Positions 7,560-19,334 are shown, counted from the first letter of the stretch. The stretch is DNA of 64,000 bases from Gemmatimonadaceae bacterium (GCA_019694735.1 JAIBBJ010000064.1:1-64000), one strand, 5' to 3'. The notes: generated by a model from the sequence alone, not told the origin. Numbers and translations: made by a program.

Positions 7560-8718
7560 GCGTCGCGAGCCTCTCGTAGCGGGCGCGATAGCCGGCGGCC
7601 ACCGCGTCCGGGCTGAAGCGCTCCAGCATCCGCGCGCGCGCCGCAGCGGTGACCTTCGGATCCGGCGCGCCCGCGGCGAGCCGCGCGCGCATCGCCTGCG
7701 CGAGGGCCGCGATGTCCCCGGGCGGCACGAGCGTGCCGCCGGTCGCCGCGTCCACCACGTCCGGCAGGCCGCCCGACGCGTAGCCGATGACCGGCGTGCC
7801 GCACAGCTGCGCTTCCGCGGCCACGAGTCCGAGGCCCTCCTCCAGCGAGGGGATCACCACGGCGGCGGCCGAGGCGTACGCCCCCGGCAGCGCGTCGCGG
7901 GACACCGGCCCGCGCCAGGTCACGCGCGAGGCAACGCCGAGGCGGTCGGCCTGCGCGCGCAGCGCGGGGCCGAGCTCGCCTTCCCCGATCACCTCGAGCG
8001 TCGCCGGCGCCGGCTGCTGGGCGAACGCGTCCAGCAGGTCGGCGACGCCCTTCTGCGCGTTGAGCCGTCCGACGAACAGGAACCGCCCCGGCACGCGCGC
8101 CGCCGCGTCCGCGCGGAACGCCGAGACGTCGGCCGGCATCGGCGCGACGTCCACCGCCGCGCCGGGGGCCATCGCCATCGCTTCGCGCGCGAGCCACCCC
8201 GACACCGCCGTCGCCTCGGCGGCGCGCGCGAGCACGCGGCGCAGGAACGCGTGCGCCGGCTTCACCTTCCGCGCGAGCCGCACGTCGCTGCCGTGCATCG
8301 TCAGCAGCAGGGGGACGCGCCGCGCTCCGCCGAGCGCGAGGAGCCCGCCCGGGAACCACCAGTGCACGTGCACCACGTCCGGCCGGAACTCCGCCACCTG
8401 CTGCCGCAGGGCGAGCGTGCCGGCCGCGAGCATCCCCGCCAGCGCGACCTTGCCACGGACGCTGCCGAGCACCTGCTCCGCCATCGTGCCGGTGTAGGCA
8501 AGCGTCTCCCACGGACCGGGCGCGTAGCGGAACCGATGCACCGGGATGCCCTCGAGCACCTCCGCGCGCGCGAGGTCGGTGCCGGCCGGCGCGAGCACGC
8601 GGACCGCGGTGCCGCCTGCGGTGAGCGCGAGCGCGAGGCGGTGCAGGAAGGAGCCGGCGGCGTCGCCCGGGTGGCGCGGGTACGCGTGGGTGACGAAGAG
8701 CACCCGCACGTCGGTCAC
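7549..8718 (-). CDS. Family-4 glycosyltransferase
   Basis: A 389-residue GT-B enzyme. GTG at 8718 is chosen because it forms a GTGA overlap with the upstream stop and gives the expected start VTDVRVLFVTHAYPRHPGD, where the donor-independent Gly-rich loop begins. FVGRLNAQKGVADLLDAF opens the C-terminal nucleotide-sugar domain, and the retaining GT4 E-x7-E motif is in EEGLGLVAAEAQLCGTPV (about residue 300). It should add a sugar to a lipid-linked or surface glycan; donor and acceptor cannot be read from sequence. The stop overlaps the following flippase gene by 11 bases. Confidence 0.9.
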   Translation of the reverse strand: MTDVRVLFVTHAYPRHPGDAAGSFLHRLALALTAGGTAVRVLAPAGTDLARAEVLEGIPVHRFRYAPGPWETLAYTGTMAEQVLGSVRGKVALAGMLAAGTLALRQQVAEFRPDVVHVHWWFPGGLLALGGARRVPLLLTMHGSDVRLARKVKPAHAFLRRVLARAAEATAVSGWLAREAMAMAPGAAVDVAPMPADVSAFRADAAARVPGRFLFVGRLNAQKGVADLLDAFAQQPAPATLEVIGEGELGPALRAQADRLGVASRVTWRGPVSRDALPGAYASAAAVVIPSLEEGLGLVAAEAQLCGTPVIGYASGGLPDVVDAATGGTLVPPGDIAALAQAMRARLAAGAPDPKVTAAARARMLERFSPDAVAAGYRARYERLATRGR

Positions 8719-9692
8719 GACTTCCGGCGCTCGGCGATCGCCTCTTCGATGAGCCGCCGCACCTCGCGCTGCTCGGCGCGCATCACGGCGATCTGCTCGC
8801 CGAGGAGGCCGGTGGCGAAGAACACGGAGCCCAGGAGCAGGCAGGTCTGGATGAGGGTCCACACCCAGCGGAGCCCGATCCCCTGCGTCAGCAGCAGCAC
8901 CACCGCCACCAGGCCGCTCAGCACGCCGAGCGCGAAGAGGCCCGCGCCGAGCATGCCGAACGCGAGCAGCGGCTTCTGCCCGAACCGCAGCTCGAACCAC
9001 ACGGCGAGCATGTCGAGCACGCCGATCGGGATCCGGCTGAGCCCGAACTTCGACTTCCCCGCGTGCCGCGGATAGAGCGGCACCGGCACCTCGGAGACCG
9101 TGTACCCCTTGGCGTGCGCGAGCACGATCATGTACCGGTGCCAGTCGGGCCGCACCGGCTGCTCCTCCATGATCACGCGCCGGTAGGCCTTCACGTTGTT
9201 GAGGTCCTTCACCGGCACGTCGAACAGGGAGCGCGACAGCTTGTTGTAGATCCCCGAGACGAACGCCTTCTCGTAGACCCCCTGCTTGTAGCCGGTCACC
9301 ATGTCCGACGCGTCGTCGAGGATCGGCTGGACGAGGCGCGGGATGTCCTCCGGCTTGAACTGGAGGTCGGCCGGGTAGAAGACGAGGATGTCGCCGCGGG
9401 CGGCCAGGTAGCCCGAGCGCAGCGCATCGGCGATGCCCCGCTGCGCGCGGTGCCGCACGGTCCGCAGGAACGGGTAGACGCGCGCCGCCTCGGCGAGCAC
9501 CGCCGGCGTCGCGTCGCGCGAGCCGTCGTCCACCACGATGACCTCGTAGCCCACCGCCTGCCCCGCGATCATCTCGGCGCACAAGGACAGGAAGAGCGGC
9601 AGGTTCTCCGCCTCGTCCTTGGCCGGGACGAGGACCGAGACGCGGGGGAGGCCGACGGGGCGCGCGGCAGCGCTGGGGCGGATGGCGGTCAT
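8715..9692 (-). CDS. Family-2 glycosyltransferase with C-terminal membrane helices (GtrB/ArnC type)
   Basis: A 325-residue protein. The catalytic GT2 domain occupies about 18-240 (VSVLVPAKDEAENL, VVDDGSRDAT, and FYPADLQF as the metal-binding region). Two long transmembrane helices follow (LLAFGMLGAGLFALGVL, and VWTLIQTCLLLGSVFFATG), then a basic/acidic tail. This is the plan of polyprenyl-phosphate glycosyltransferases that make lipid-phosphate sugars. It begins 7 bases after the rpoN stop and ends in a GTGA overlap with the GT4 gene, so it is translationally tied to the glycan set. Confidence 0.9.
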   Translation of the reverse strand: MTAIRPSAAARPVGLPRVSVLVPAKDEAENLPLFLSLCAEMIAGQAVGYEVIVVDDGSRDATPAVLAEAARVYPFLRTVRHRAQRGIADALRSGYLAARGDILVFYPADLQFKPEDIPRLVQPILDDASDMVTGYKQGVYEKAFVSGIYNKLSRSLFDVPVKDLNNVKAYRRVIMEEQPVRPDWHRYMIVLAHAKGYTVSEVPVPLYPRHAGKSKFGLSRIPIGVLDMLAVWFELRFGQKPLLAFGMLGAGLFALGVLSGLVAVVLLLTQGIGLRWVWTLIQTCLLLGSVFFATGLLGEQIAVMRAEQREVRRLIEEAIAERRKS

Positions 9693-9699
9693 CGTGGGG

Positions 9700-11196
9700 T
9701 CAGAGCCGCTTGCGCATCCGCGCCGGGAGGACGCCGAGCTGGTCGCGGTACTTGGCCACCGTGCGGCGGGCGATCTGCACCCCGTCGCGCTCCAGGAGCT
9801 CCACGAGCGCCTGGTCGGTGAGCGGGTTCTTGGGGTCCTCCTCGGCGACGAGCTTCTCGATCGTCGCGCGGATCGCGCGGGCCGAGACGTCCTCGCCGTC
9901 CGAGGACTTGAGGGCGGAGGAGAAGAAGAACTTCAGCGGCAGCACGCCGCGCGGCGTCTGCGCGAACTTCTCGTTGGTCACGCGCGAGACCGTGGACTCG
10001 TGCATCCCGATCGCCTCGGCGACCTCGCGCAGCGTCAGGGGCCGCAGCGCCTGCTGCCCCTTCTCGAAGAACTCGCGCTGCCGGTCCACGATGAAGTGCA
10101 TCACCTTGAGCATCGTCTGGCGGCGCTGCTCGATCGCCTGCACGAGCCACTGCGCCGCGCTCAGCCGGCTGGTGATGAACTCCTTCGACTCGGCGTCGAA
10201 CTTCTTCTTGTCCCGCGCGATCTCCTGGTACGACTTCGAGAGCTTGAGCCGCGGCAGGTTCGCGTCGTTGATGAACACGAGGTACTCGCCCTCGACCTTC
10301 TCCACGATGAGGTCGGGCACGACGTAGTTGTCCCCGCCCTCCGAGTGGGCGCGGCCCGGCTTCGGGTTGAGCTTGGCGAGCGCGTCGGCGGCCGTCTGGA
10401 CCGCGCCCGGTGGCACGCCCAGCTTGCGGCCGATCTCCACCCACCGGTGCGCGATCAGCTCCGGGAAGTGGTCGCGCACGAGCGTCGCCGCCAGCGTCCC
10501 CTCGAGCCCCGCATCCTTGAGTTGCAGCACGAGGCACTCGTGCAGGTCCCGCGCCCCGATCCCCGGCGGGTCGAGCGCCTGGATGATCCGGAGCATCCGC
10601 TCCGCATCCTCGCGCGTGAAGAGCGGCACCTCCCGCTCGTCCTCCGCGTCCTCGGCCGCCTTCTCGATCACTGCGTTGATGCCCGTCAGGATCTCGTCGA
10701 GCGACGCCGCGAGCCAGCCGTCCTCGTTGATGTTCCCGATGAACTCGTCGGCGAGCAGCTCGTCGCGCTCCGAGAGGTCGAGCAGCCGCACCTGGTCGCG
10801 CAGGTGGTCGTCGAGGCCGCGCGTGGCGACCGTCGTCGGCTCGAAGTGCTCGCGGTCCTCCCGCTCCTCGCGCATCCCGCCCACGTCGAAGCCGTTGAGG
10901 AGGATCTCCTCCCACTGCGACTCGTCGTCGCTGTCCGCCGGCGTGGCGGTCTGGTCCGCCTCGGCCTCGCCCTGCGCCTCCGCCTCCTGCGCGGTCTCCT
11001 CCCCCGACTCCGCGTTCTCCTCTTCCTCCTCCTCGGGCTCCACCAGCTCGAGGAAGGGGTTCACCATCAGCTCCTGCTTCAGGTGCTGCTGCAGGTCGAG
11101 CAGGGGCATGTAGAGCATGTCCATCGCCTGGTACAGGCGTGGATTGACCTTCAGCTCCTGCCCCAGCCGGGCAGACTGCTGCAGCCCGGCCTTCAC
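9700..11196 (-). CDS. rpoN: RNA polymerase sigma-54 factor
   Basis: A 498-residue sigma factor for -24/-12 promoters that need an activator ATPase. Region I is present and Gln/Leu-rich (QQSARLGQELKVNPRLYQ). It is followed by a strongly acidic region II (about 50-95, runs of Glu), the core-binding domain, a helix-turn-helix (MHESTVSRVTNEKF) and the RpoN box ARRTVAKYRDQLGV near the end. GTG at 11196 overlaps the lptB stop as GTGA. Placement after lptB resembles the lptA-lptB-rpoN order of proteobacteria. Here glycosyltransferases follow instead of hpf and PTS genes. No activator gene is in the window. Confidence 0.97.
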   Translation of the reverse strand: MKAGLQQSARLGQELKVNPRLYQAMDMLYMPLLDLQQHLKQELMVNPFLELVEPEEEEEENAESGEETAQEAEAQGEAEADQTATPADSDDESQWEEILLNGFDVGGMREEREDREHFEPTTVATRGLDDHLRDQVRLLDLSERDELLADEFIGNINEDGWLAASLDEILTGINAVIEKAAEDAEDEREVPLFTREDAERMLRIIQALDPPGIGARDLHECLVLQLKDAGLEGTLAATLVRDHFPELIAHRWVEIGRKLGVPPGAVQTAADALAKLNPKPGRAHSEGGDNYVVPDLIVEKVEGEYLVFINDANLPRLKLSKSYQEIARDKKKFDAESKEFITSRLSAAQWLVQAIEQRRQTMLKVMHFIVDRQREFFEKGQQALRPLTLREVAEAIGMHESTVSRVTNEKFAQTPRGVLPLKFFFSSALKSSDGEDVSARAIRATIEKLVAEEDPKNPLTDQALVELLERDGVQIARRTVAKYRDQLGVLPARMRKRL

Positions 11197-12482
11197 GCGG
11201 CGTCCTCCGACGAGGGGGGACCGGCCGTCGGCGCGAGCGGCGTCTCGAGCGGCGCCTGTCCCGGCGCGCCGAGCTCCGGATGCTCGTTCAGGAACCGCTC
11301 GCGGAGCCGCGCGGTCAACGTCGGGCCGAAGTACGCCTTCGACGCCGTCTCGTCGAACACCAGGTCCCGCACCGAGCCCGAGACCTTCACCGAGCCGTCG
11401 TACAGGATGTACGCGCGGTCCACGATGTCGAGCGTCTGCTCCACGTTGTGGTCCGAGATCAGCACGCCGATCCCGCGGTCCTTCAGCGACGCCACGATCT
11501 GCTGGATGTCGTGCACCGCGATCGGGTCCACGCCAGCGAACGGCTCGTCCAGCATCATGAACTTGGGCCGCGTCACCAGCGCCCGCGTGATCTCCAGCCG
11601 GCGCCGCTCGCCGCCCGAGAGCGCGTACGCCCGCGAGTGCCGCAGGTGCTTGATGCTCAGCTCGTCGAGCAATGCCTCCAGCCGCGCCTCGCGCTCGGCC
11701 TTCGCCAGCGGCAGCGTCTCCAGGATCGCGAGGATGTTCTCCTCGACCGTGAGCTTCCGGAAGATGGACGGTTCCTGCGACAGGTAGCCGACGCCGCGCC
11801 GCGCCCGCTGGAACATCGGCATCCGCGTGATGTCCTCGCCGTCGAGCCGGATCGCGCCCGCCGCCGGCGGGATCAGCCCCGACACCATGTAGAACGTCGT
11901 CGTCTTTCCCGCTCCGTTCGGGCCGAGCAGCCCGACGATCTCGCCCTGCCGCAGCTCCAGCGTGACGTGGTTCACCACGTTCCGCTTGCGGTACGTCTTC
12001 ACGAGGTCGTGCGCCGAGAGCACGCTCACCTGGGCGGGGGCGGGCGCCGGCGCCGCGCGGCGGACCGGGGCGGCGTGCTCACCGGTCAGCCGCAGCAGCG
12101 CCTCGAGCGCCCCGGGGTCCGCCGCGCGCCGGTCGCGCAGTTCGGTCCCCAGCCGCAGCGCCATCTCGGCGCCGCCCACCGGGTCCACGCCCTCGATCGC
12201 GCCCGCCGCCACGAGCCGCGGCAGCACGCTCCGGGACAGGTGCGCCCGCACTTCGTCGAGCGACAGCCGCCCCGCCTCCGTCTCCACGTCGCGCCCCTCG
12301 GCGCGCATCGCGTCGAGGTGGTCGTCGCGGTAGGCGATGGCCACCTCATGGAACGGCGCCCGCCCCTCGGCGTCCGCGCGCTGGCAGAGCGCGAGGAGGC
12401 AGAGCGCAGTCGAGCGGTCCCCGCCCGTGAGGCGGGCGACGAGCGCGTGGTCCGGGGTGGCGGGGGTGGGGGTGTCGGTCAC
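11193..12482 (-). CDS. lptB: LPS export ABC transporter ATPase with unusual N-terminal extension
   Basis: A 429-residue protein; LptB is normally about 240. Residues from about 152 are a standard LptB: GLLGPNGAGKTTTFYM (Walker A), LSGGERRRLEITRAL (signature), FMMLDEPFAGVDP (Walker B) and the switch His in SDHNVEQ. It powers extraction of lipopolysaccharide from the inner membrane with LptF/G, which are not in this window. Residues 1-151 are an extra helical region (LSLDEVRAHLSRSVLPRLV looks like a winged-helix fragment) joined by an Ala/Pro linker. GTG at 12482 overlaps the previous stop as GTGA, which favours the long form. An internal start near 12029 cannot be excluded. Confidence 0.93.
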   Translation of the reverse strand: MTDTPTPATPDHALVARLTGGDRSTALCLLALCQRADAEGRAPFHEVAIAYRDDHLDAMRAEGRDVETEAGRLSLDEVRAHLSRSVLPRLVAAGAIEGVDPVGGAEMALRLGTELRDRRAADPGALEALLRLTGEHAAPVRRAAPAPAPAQVSVLSAHDLVKTYRKRNVVNHVTLELRQGEIVGLLGPNGAGKTTTFYMVSGLIPPAAGAIRLDGEDITRMPMFQRARRGVGYLSQEPSIFRKLTVEENILAILETLPLAKAEREARLEALLDELSIKHLRHSRAYALSGGERRRLEITRALVTRPKFMMLDEPFAGVDPIAVHDIQQIVASLKDRGIGVLISDHNVEQTLDIVDRAYILYDGSVKVSGSVRDLVFDETASKAYFGPTLTARLRERFLNEHPELGAPGQAPLETPLAPTAGPPSSEDAA

Positions 12483-13942
12483 GGGCGCTTGGGGTCCCTG
12501 CTGGGGTCCGGCTTGGGCTGGCGGGCGGTGGTGCTGTCGGGCTTCACGGGGCGGGGCGTAGTGCTGTCCGGCGCCACGATCGGCTCCAGGTAGAGGCCCG
12601 ACGCGCGGTCCTTCACGTCGACCCGGTCCACCTGACCGCCTTCGAATAGGACGACTATCTCCCGCCCGCGGTTGTACGAGAGGTTGGGCATCCCCCGGCC
12701 GCCACCCGCCGGGGCCAGCTGGTAGAGGGCGCGTGCGCTGCCGGACGCCGTGACCTGCTTCATCCGGGTCCGCTGGGCGGTGTCCCCGGGGGCCGTCACG
12801 GTGTCGAAGTGGGCCACGATGGTGTCCCCCGCGATCCAGTCCCGCTCCTCCGAGACGATGCGGGCGGTGTCCACGGTGGACTGCGCCACCGCCTTCCCGA
12901 CGGCGTGGACCTCGGAGAGCCGCTGGCCCGGCATCAGCACGTCCAGCGAGTCGGCCTCCATGTGCTGGTCCGGCGTGTCGGCGATCGCCCGGCCGCCCCA
13001 GGTGAAGACCCGCTGCATCAGCTGGTCCTTGAAGCGCAGGTCGATGGTGTCGCCCTTCAGGTCGAGCGAGTCGCTCTCGACGCTCGCCTCCCCGGAGGAC
13101 CGCACCTGCTCCAGCTTCTGCTCGCGGGACCACATGTCGATCTCGACGCCCAGCATCGTGAACGGCCGCTCGCCGCGGCCCACGATCCGCGGCGTGCGCA
13201 GCAGCCGCGCGTAGCCGGTCCCCTGGTCGAGCGTGGCCGAGTCGCCGGTGGCGACCATGTCGCTCCGCTCGATCACCACCTGGCCGCTCAGCCACACGAG
13301 CGAGTCGTTCTGCGAGGTCACCACGTCCGCGGTGAGGTCCACCGAGTCGCCCCGCTCGCCAGGGGGCTGGTCGGCGCGCACGGGGGCCGCCGGCGCCGTC
13401 GGTGCCCGCCCCGCCCGGCCCGGCCGCTCGTCGCGCTTCGCCCCGGAGTCCTGCGGCGCCATCCGCACGAACGGCCGCCCCGGCGCCCGCCAGCTCGGCG
13501 TGTCACGCACCCCCGGCTTCGCCCGGAAGTACTCGAACGACGGCCCCGTGAAGCGCGTCCCGGTGTTCGTGCGGCCCCGCACGCTCCCCGTCGCGATCAG
13601 CCGCTCCTCGTTCGTGTAGTAGATCATCCGGTCGCCCTGCATCGCCATCTTGGGGTCGGTGTAGCGCACCCGGTTGATCAGGATCAGCTCGCCGCGGTCC
13701 TGGTAGTACTCGGCGCTGTCCGCCAGCAGCCGGTTCCCCTGCCCCACGCAGGTCGCGTCCACGCCGCCGCTCACGAAGGAGTGCTTGGCGCCGGTCGGCG
13801 TGGTGATGATCCGCGTGGACGTGGTCTCGATCCCGCCGCGCACGACGCCCGTGAACTCCACCAGGCACGGCTCCCCGCCCTGCGCGGCCACGGGGGCGAT
13901 CGGCAGGGCGATGAGGACGGCGAGCGCGGGGAGCGCCCGCAT
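12479..13942 (-). CDS. Large LptA/OstA-domain periplasmic protein
   Basis: A 487-residue secreted protein: signal peptide MRALPALAVLIALPIAP to VAAQ, then repeated beta-strand units of the OstA/LptA type. Examples are LLADSAEYYQDRGELILIN, MQGDRMIYYTNEERLIATG, VTSQNDSLVWLSGQVVIERSD and MEADSLDVLMPGQRLSEVHAVG. LptA forms the periplasmic bridge that carries LPS, and is normally about 180 residues. This protein is over twice that and may form a longer jelly-roll bridge. A linker at about 170-205 is Arg/Ala/Pro-rich, and the tail is Pro/Thr/Lys-rich. It lies between lptC and lptB with 4-base overlaps on both sides, which supports the role. Confidence 0.85.
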   Translation of the reverse strand: MRALPALAVLIALPIAPVAAQGGEPCLVEFTGVVRGGIETTSTRIITTPTGAKHSFVSGGVDATCVGQGNRLLADSAEYYQDRGELILINRVRYTDPKMAMQGDRMIYYTNEERLIATGSVRGRTNTGTRFTGPSFEYFRAKPGVRDTPSWRAPGRPFVRMAPQDSGAKRDERPGRAGRAPTAPAAPVRADQPPGERGDSVDLTADVVTSQNDSLVWLSGQVVIERSDMVATGDSATLDQGTGYARLLRTPRIVGRGERPFTMLGVEIDMWSREQKLEQVRSSGEASVESDSLDLKGDTIDLRFKDQLMQRVFTWGGRAIADTPDQHMEADSLDVLMPGQRLSEVHAVGKAVAQSTVDTARIVSEERDWIAGDTIVAHFDTVTAPGDTAQRTRMKQVTASGSARALYQLAPAGGGRGMPNLSYNRGREIVVLFEGGQVDRVDVKDRASGLYLEPIVAPDSTTPRPVKPDSTTARQPKPDPSRDPKRP

Positions 13943-14502
13943 CAGCCCTCGGGGAGCCGCACGGTGCCGCCGCGCGCCTTCTGCACCTTGATCACCTCGA
14001 CCGCATTGAGGCTCGGGTCCGTCCGGAAGCCGATCCCGCGCATCTCCTTCTCCCCCGGCTCCGTGAGCACGAACGCCGAGTCGGAGGTCACGAGGTTCTG
14101 CGACTGGATGTAGCGGATCATCGGCGTCTTGAGCACGCGGCCATCCACCGACGTGATCACCACGTTCCCCCACGCCTCGAGCACGTTCGCCCGCGTATTC
14201 AGGTTGCCGATCGCGGCCACGAGGGTGGCTTCCTTCGCGCCGGTCGCCCCGAAGAAGTCGCCGTGCACGACGCGCAGCGAGGCGCGCGTGTTCTGGTCCA
14301 GGAACAGCGCCGTGTCGGCGAACACCTCGGCGCGCAGCAGCCCGCCGTCGGTCACGAGCGTGCGGAAGCCGAAGGCGACCTGGTCGGCCGAGTCGAGCAT
14401 CGGGTTGGTGGTGCCGGCGAGCGGCGGCGCCTGCTCGGTGCGGCTGCAGCCGGCCCCGAGCGCCGCCGCGACGAAGGATGCCGCGAGGACGACGCGCCGC
14501 AT
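13942..14502 (-). CDS. lptC: LPS export protein LptC, lipoprotein form
   Basis: A 186-residue protein beginning MRRVVLAASFVAAALGAGC. The Cys in GAGCS suggests lipoprotein processing instead of the single transmembrane anchor of E. coli LptC. The rest is beta-rich with the LptC pattern (DGGLLRAEVFADTALFLD, ANVLEAWGNVVITSVDG, KTPMIRYIQSQNLVTSD). LptC receives LPS from LptBFG and hands it to LptA. The stop overlaps the LptA-like start (ATGA), and the start overlaps the kdsD stop the same way. Family assignment rests on fold pattern plus position. Confidence 0.85.
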   Translation of the reverse strand: MRRVVLAASFVAAALGAGCSRTEQAPPLAGTTNPMLDSADQVAFGFRTLVTDGGLLRAEVFADTALFLDQNTRASLRVVHGDFFGATGAKEATLVAAIGNLNTRANVLEAWGNVVITSVDGRVLKTPMIRYIQSQNLVTSDSAFVLTEPGEKEMRGIGFRTDPSLNAVEVIKVQKARGGTVRLPEG

Positions 14503-15479
14503 CAGACCGCCCCCGCCCGCATGAGGTCGTGCAGGTGCACCACGCCGACGATCCGCTCGTCCGCGTCCAGCACCGGCAGCGCGATGATCCCCTTCGTCTC
14601 CATCAGGTGCACGGCGGCACTCCCCAACTCGTCGGCGTGGATGACCTTCGGCGACCGCGTCATCGCCTGCGCCGCCGGGACCCCGAACACGTCCTGCTGC
14701 GACTCCATCAGCCGCGTCAGGTCGCCGGTGGTGATGACGCCCGCCAGCCGGCCGTCCCCCGCGGTGACCATGCAGATACCCCGCCGCTCGGCGAGTTGCA
14801 CCACCGCCTCCCGCATCGTGGCGGTCGGCGGCAGCAGCGGAAGGGGGTCGGTGACCATCACGTCGCGCACCCGGAGGAGCAGCCGCCGGCCCAGCGAGCC
14901 CCCCGGATGGAACTTCGCGAAGTCCTCGCGCCGGAACCCCTTCTCCTCCAGCAGCGCCACCGCCAGCGCGTCGCCGAGGGCGAGCGCGAGCGTGGTGCTC
15001 GTGGTCGGGGCGAGGTCGTGCGGGCACGCCTCCTCGCGCACCCACCCGTCGAGCGTGACGGTGCAGGCGCGGCCGAGCGAGCTCTCCTTCTCCCCCGTGA
15101 TCGCGATCCGCGGCACGCCGAGACGCACCAGCTGCTCCAGCAGCGGGAAGAGCTCGGCCGTCTCGCCGCTCTTGGAGAGCAGGATCGCCACGTCCTGCGC
15201 CGTCACGATGCCGAGGTCGCCGTGGACGCTCTCGGTCGGGTGCAGGAAGTAGGCGGGCGTGCCGGTGGAGGTCATCGTCGCCGCGATCTTCCGGCCGATG
15301 AGCCCCGACTTGCCGATGCCCGCCACGATCACCCGGCCGGTGGACGCCTTGATGAGGGCCACCGCGTGCGCGAACTCGGCCCCGAGGCGCTCCACGGCGG
15401 CGCCCAGCGCCTCCTGCTCCAGCCGGAGCACGCGCCGGCCGCGCTCGATGATCCGGTCCGCCCCCGGGTCCGCGCTCAC
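14502..15479 (-). CDS. kdsD: Arabinose-5-phosphate isomerase
   Basis: A 325-residue protein, the usual size. It turns ribulose 5-phosphate into arabinose 5-phosphate, the first step to Kdo. An N-terminal SIS sugar-isomerase domain (about 35-170: VIVAGIGKSGLIGRKIAATM, STGTPAYFLHPTESVHGDLG, LLSKSGETAEL) is followed by a pair of CBS domains (about 200-320). GTG at 15479 is selected because it makes a GTGA overlap with kdsC and starts 37 residues before the SIS core. It is flanked by the other Kdo genes. Confidence 0.95.
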   Translation of the reverse strand: MSADPGADRIIERGRRVLRLEQEALGAAVERLGAEFAHAVALIKASTGRVIVAGIGKSGLIGRKIAATMTSTGTPAYFLHPTESVHGDLGIVTAQDVAILLSKSGETAELFPLLEQLVRLGVPRIAITGEKESSLGRACTVTLDGWVREEACPHDLAPTTSTTLALALGDALAVALLEEKGFRREDFAKFHPGGSLGRRLLLRVRDVMVTDPLPLLPPTATMREAVVQLAERRGICMVTAGDGRLAGVITTGDLTRLMESQQDVFGVPAAQAMTRSPKVIHADELGSAAVHLMETKGIIALPVLDADERIVGVVHLHDLMRAGAV

Positions 15480-16042
15480 GCGACCTCCGAGCGGCTGGCG
15501 ACGTAGCGCTCCACCTGCGTGTCCCACTCGCCGCGGGCCCGGAGCAGCACCTCGCAGAACTCGCGCACCGCGCCGCGCCCGCCGGTGCGGGTCAGTTGCA
15601 CGGCCGCCGCGGCCCGCGCCTCGGCCGTCGCGTTCCCCACCGCCACCGGCAGGCCCACGCGCCGCAGCACGCCGAGGTCCGGCAGGTCGTCGCCGACGAA
15701 CGCCACCTCGTCCCAGCCGAGGCGGTGCTTGTCGAGGAGCGTCAGCAGCGCCTTCACCTTCCGCGCCTGGTTGTCCTGCACGCAGTCGTCCACCTGCAGC
15801 TCCTGCGCCCGCAACGCCACGCTCACCGACTCGCGGCCGGTGACGATCGCCGTGAGGATCCCGGCCTGCCGCAGCATCACGATGCCGAGGCCGTCCTGGA
15901 TGTCGTACTGCTTGAGCTCCACGCGCTGGCCCGCCGCATCGCCGAGGAGGATGCCGCCGTCGGTGAGTACGCCATCCACGTCGAAGCAGACGAGCTTCAC
16001 GCGCCGGGCGCGCGCGGCGTCGAGCACGGGCGCGCCGGTCAT
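15476..16042 (-). CDS. kdsC: 3-deoxy-D-manno-octulosonate 8-phosphate phosphatase
   Basis: A 188-residue HAD-family phosphatase that dephosphorylates Kdo-8-phosphate. The nucleophile motif is in VKLVCFDVDGVLTDGG (about 15-30), motif II is IVTGRES, and the C-terminal acidic motif is VAFVGDDLPDLGVL. Like other KdsC it lacks a cap domain. The ATG at 16042 overlaps the kdsA stop (ATGA), and its own stop overlaps kdsD (GTGA). Confidence 0.96.
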   Translation of the reverse strand: MTGAPVLDAARARRVKLVCFDVDGVLTDGGILLGDAAGQRVELKQYDIQDGLGIVMLRQAGILTAIVTGRESVSVALRAQELQVDDCVQDNQARKVKALLTLLDKHRLGWDEVAFVGDDLPDLGVLRRVGLPVAVGNATAEARAAAAVQLTRTGGRGAVREFCEVLLRARGEWDTQVERYVASRSEVA

Positions 16043-16862
16043 GCGCGGACGAGCGCCCACGTCGCGACGCACCGCTCGACGAGCGCGTCGAGCTGGTCGA
16101 GCGGCACCATGTTCGGGCCGTCGCTCGGCGCGCGGTCCGGGTCGGGGTGCGTCTCCATGAACAGCCCGTCGGCGCCGGCGGCGCAGGCCGCGAGGGCCAG
16201 CGGCGGGATGAACTCGCGCGCGCCGCCCGAGGCGCCCCCCGAGCCCTGGCCCGGCTTCTGCACCGAGTGCGTCGCGTCGAAGATCACCGGCGCATCGCAG
16301 GCCGCGCGCATCCGCACGAAGCTGCGCATGTCCACCACCAGGTCGCCGTAGCCGAAGAACGAGCCGCGCTCGGTGACCGCGAGCTCCGCGGCGCCCGGCC
16401 GCTGCGCCGCCGCGTAGGCGCCGCGCACCTTCGCCACGGCGCCGGCCATCCCCTCGGGGTGCAGGAACTGCCCCTTCTTCACGTTCACCGGTTTCCCCGT
16501 CGCGCCGGCGGCCTCGAGGAGGTCCGTCTGGCGGCACAGGAAGGCCGGGATCTGCAGCACGTCCACCGCCTGCGCCGCGGCGGCGCACTGCTCCGGGAGG
16601 TGCACGTCGGTCAGCACCGGGAGCCCGCTGCGCTCGCGCACCCGCACCAGCGATGCCAGCCCCGCCTCGAGCCCCGGGCCGCGCATCGCGCCCGGGTTCG
16701 AGCGGTTCGCCTTGTCGAAGCTCGACTTGAAGATGATCCCGCCCGGGACCTTCTCGGCGAGCTTCGCGAGATGGTCCGCCACGCGGAACATCAGGTCGTC
16801 CCCCTCCACCTGGCAGGGGCCGGCGATCAGGAACAGCTGGTCGCGCGGGAAGCAGGCCGGCA

Positions 16863-16863
<1 letters not shown>
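16039..16863 (-). CDS. kdsA: Kdo-8-phosphate synthase
   Basis: A 274-residue enzyme condensing phosphoenolpyruvate with arabinose 5-phosphate. It shows the family signatures LIAGPCQVEG (about 12-21), IIFKSSFDKANRS, LPVLTDVHLPEQ, VLQIPAFLCRQTDLL, VNVKKGQFLHP and VIFDATHSVQKPGQ. It keeps the Cys in AGPCQVE, which is often a metal ligand in metal-dependent KdsA; metal dependence here is an inference. It overlaps pyrG upstream by one base and kdsC downstream by four. Confidence 0.96.
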
Positions 16864-19285
<2,422 letters not shown>

Positions 19286-19334
19286 TTGGGGCTCACCGGA
19301 TCGGGTGCGGCGGACGCAAAATCCACGCCAAGCG

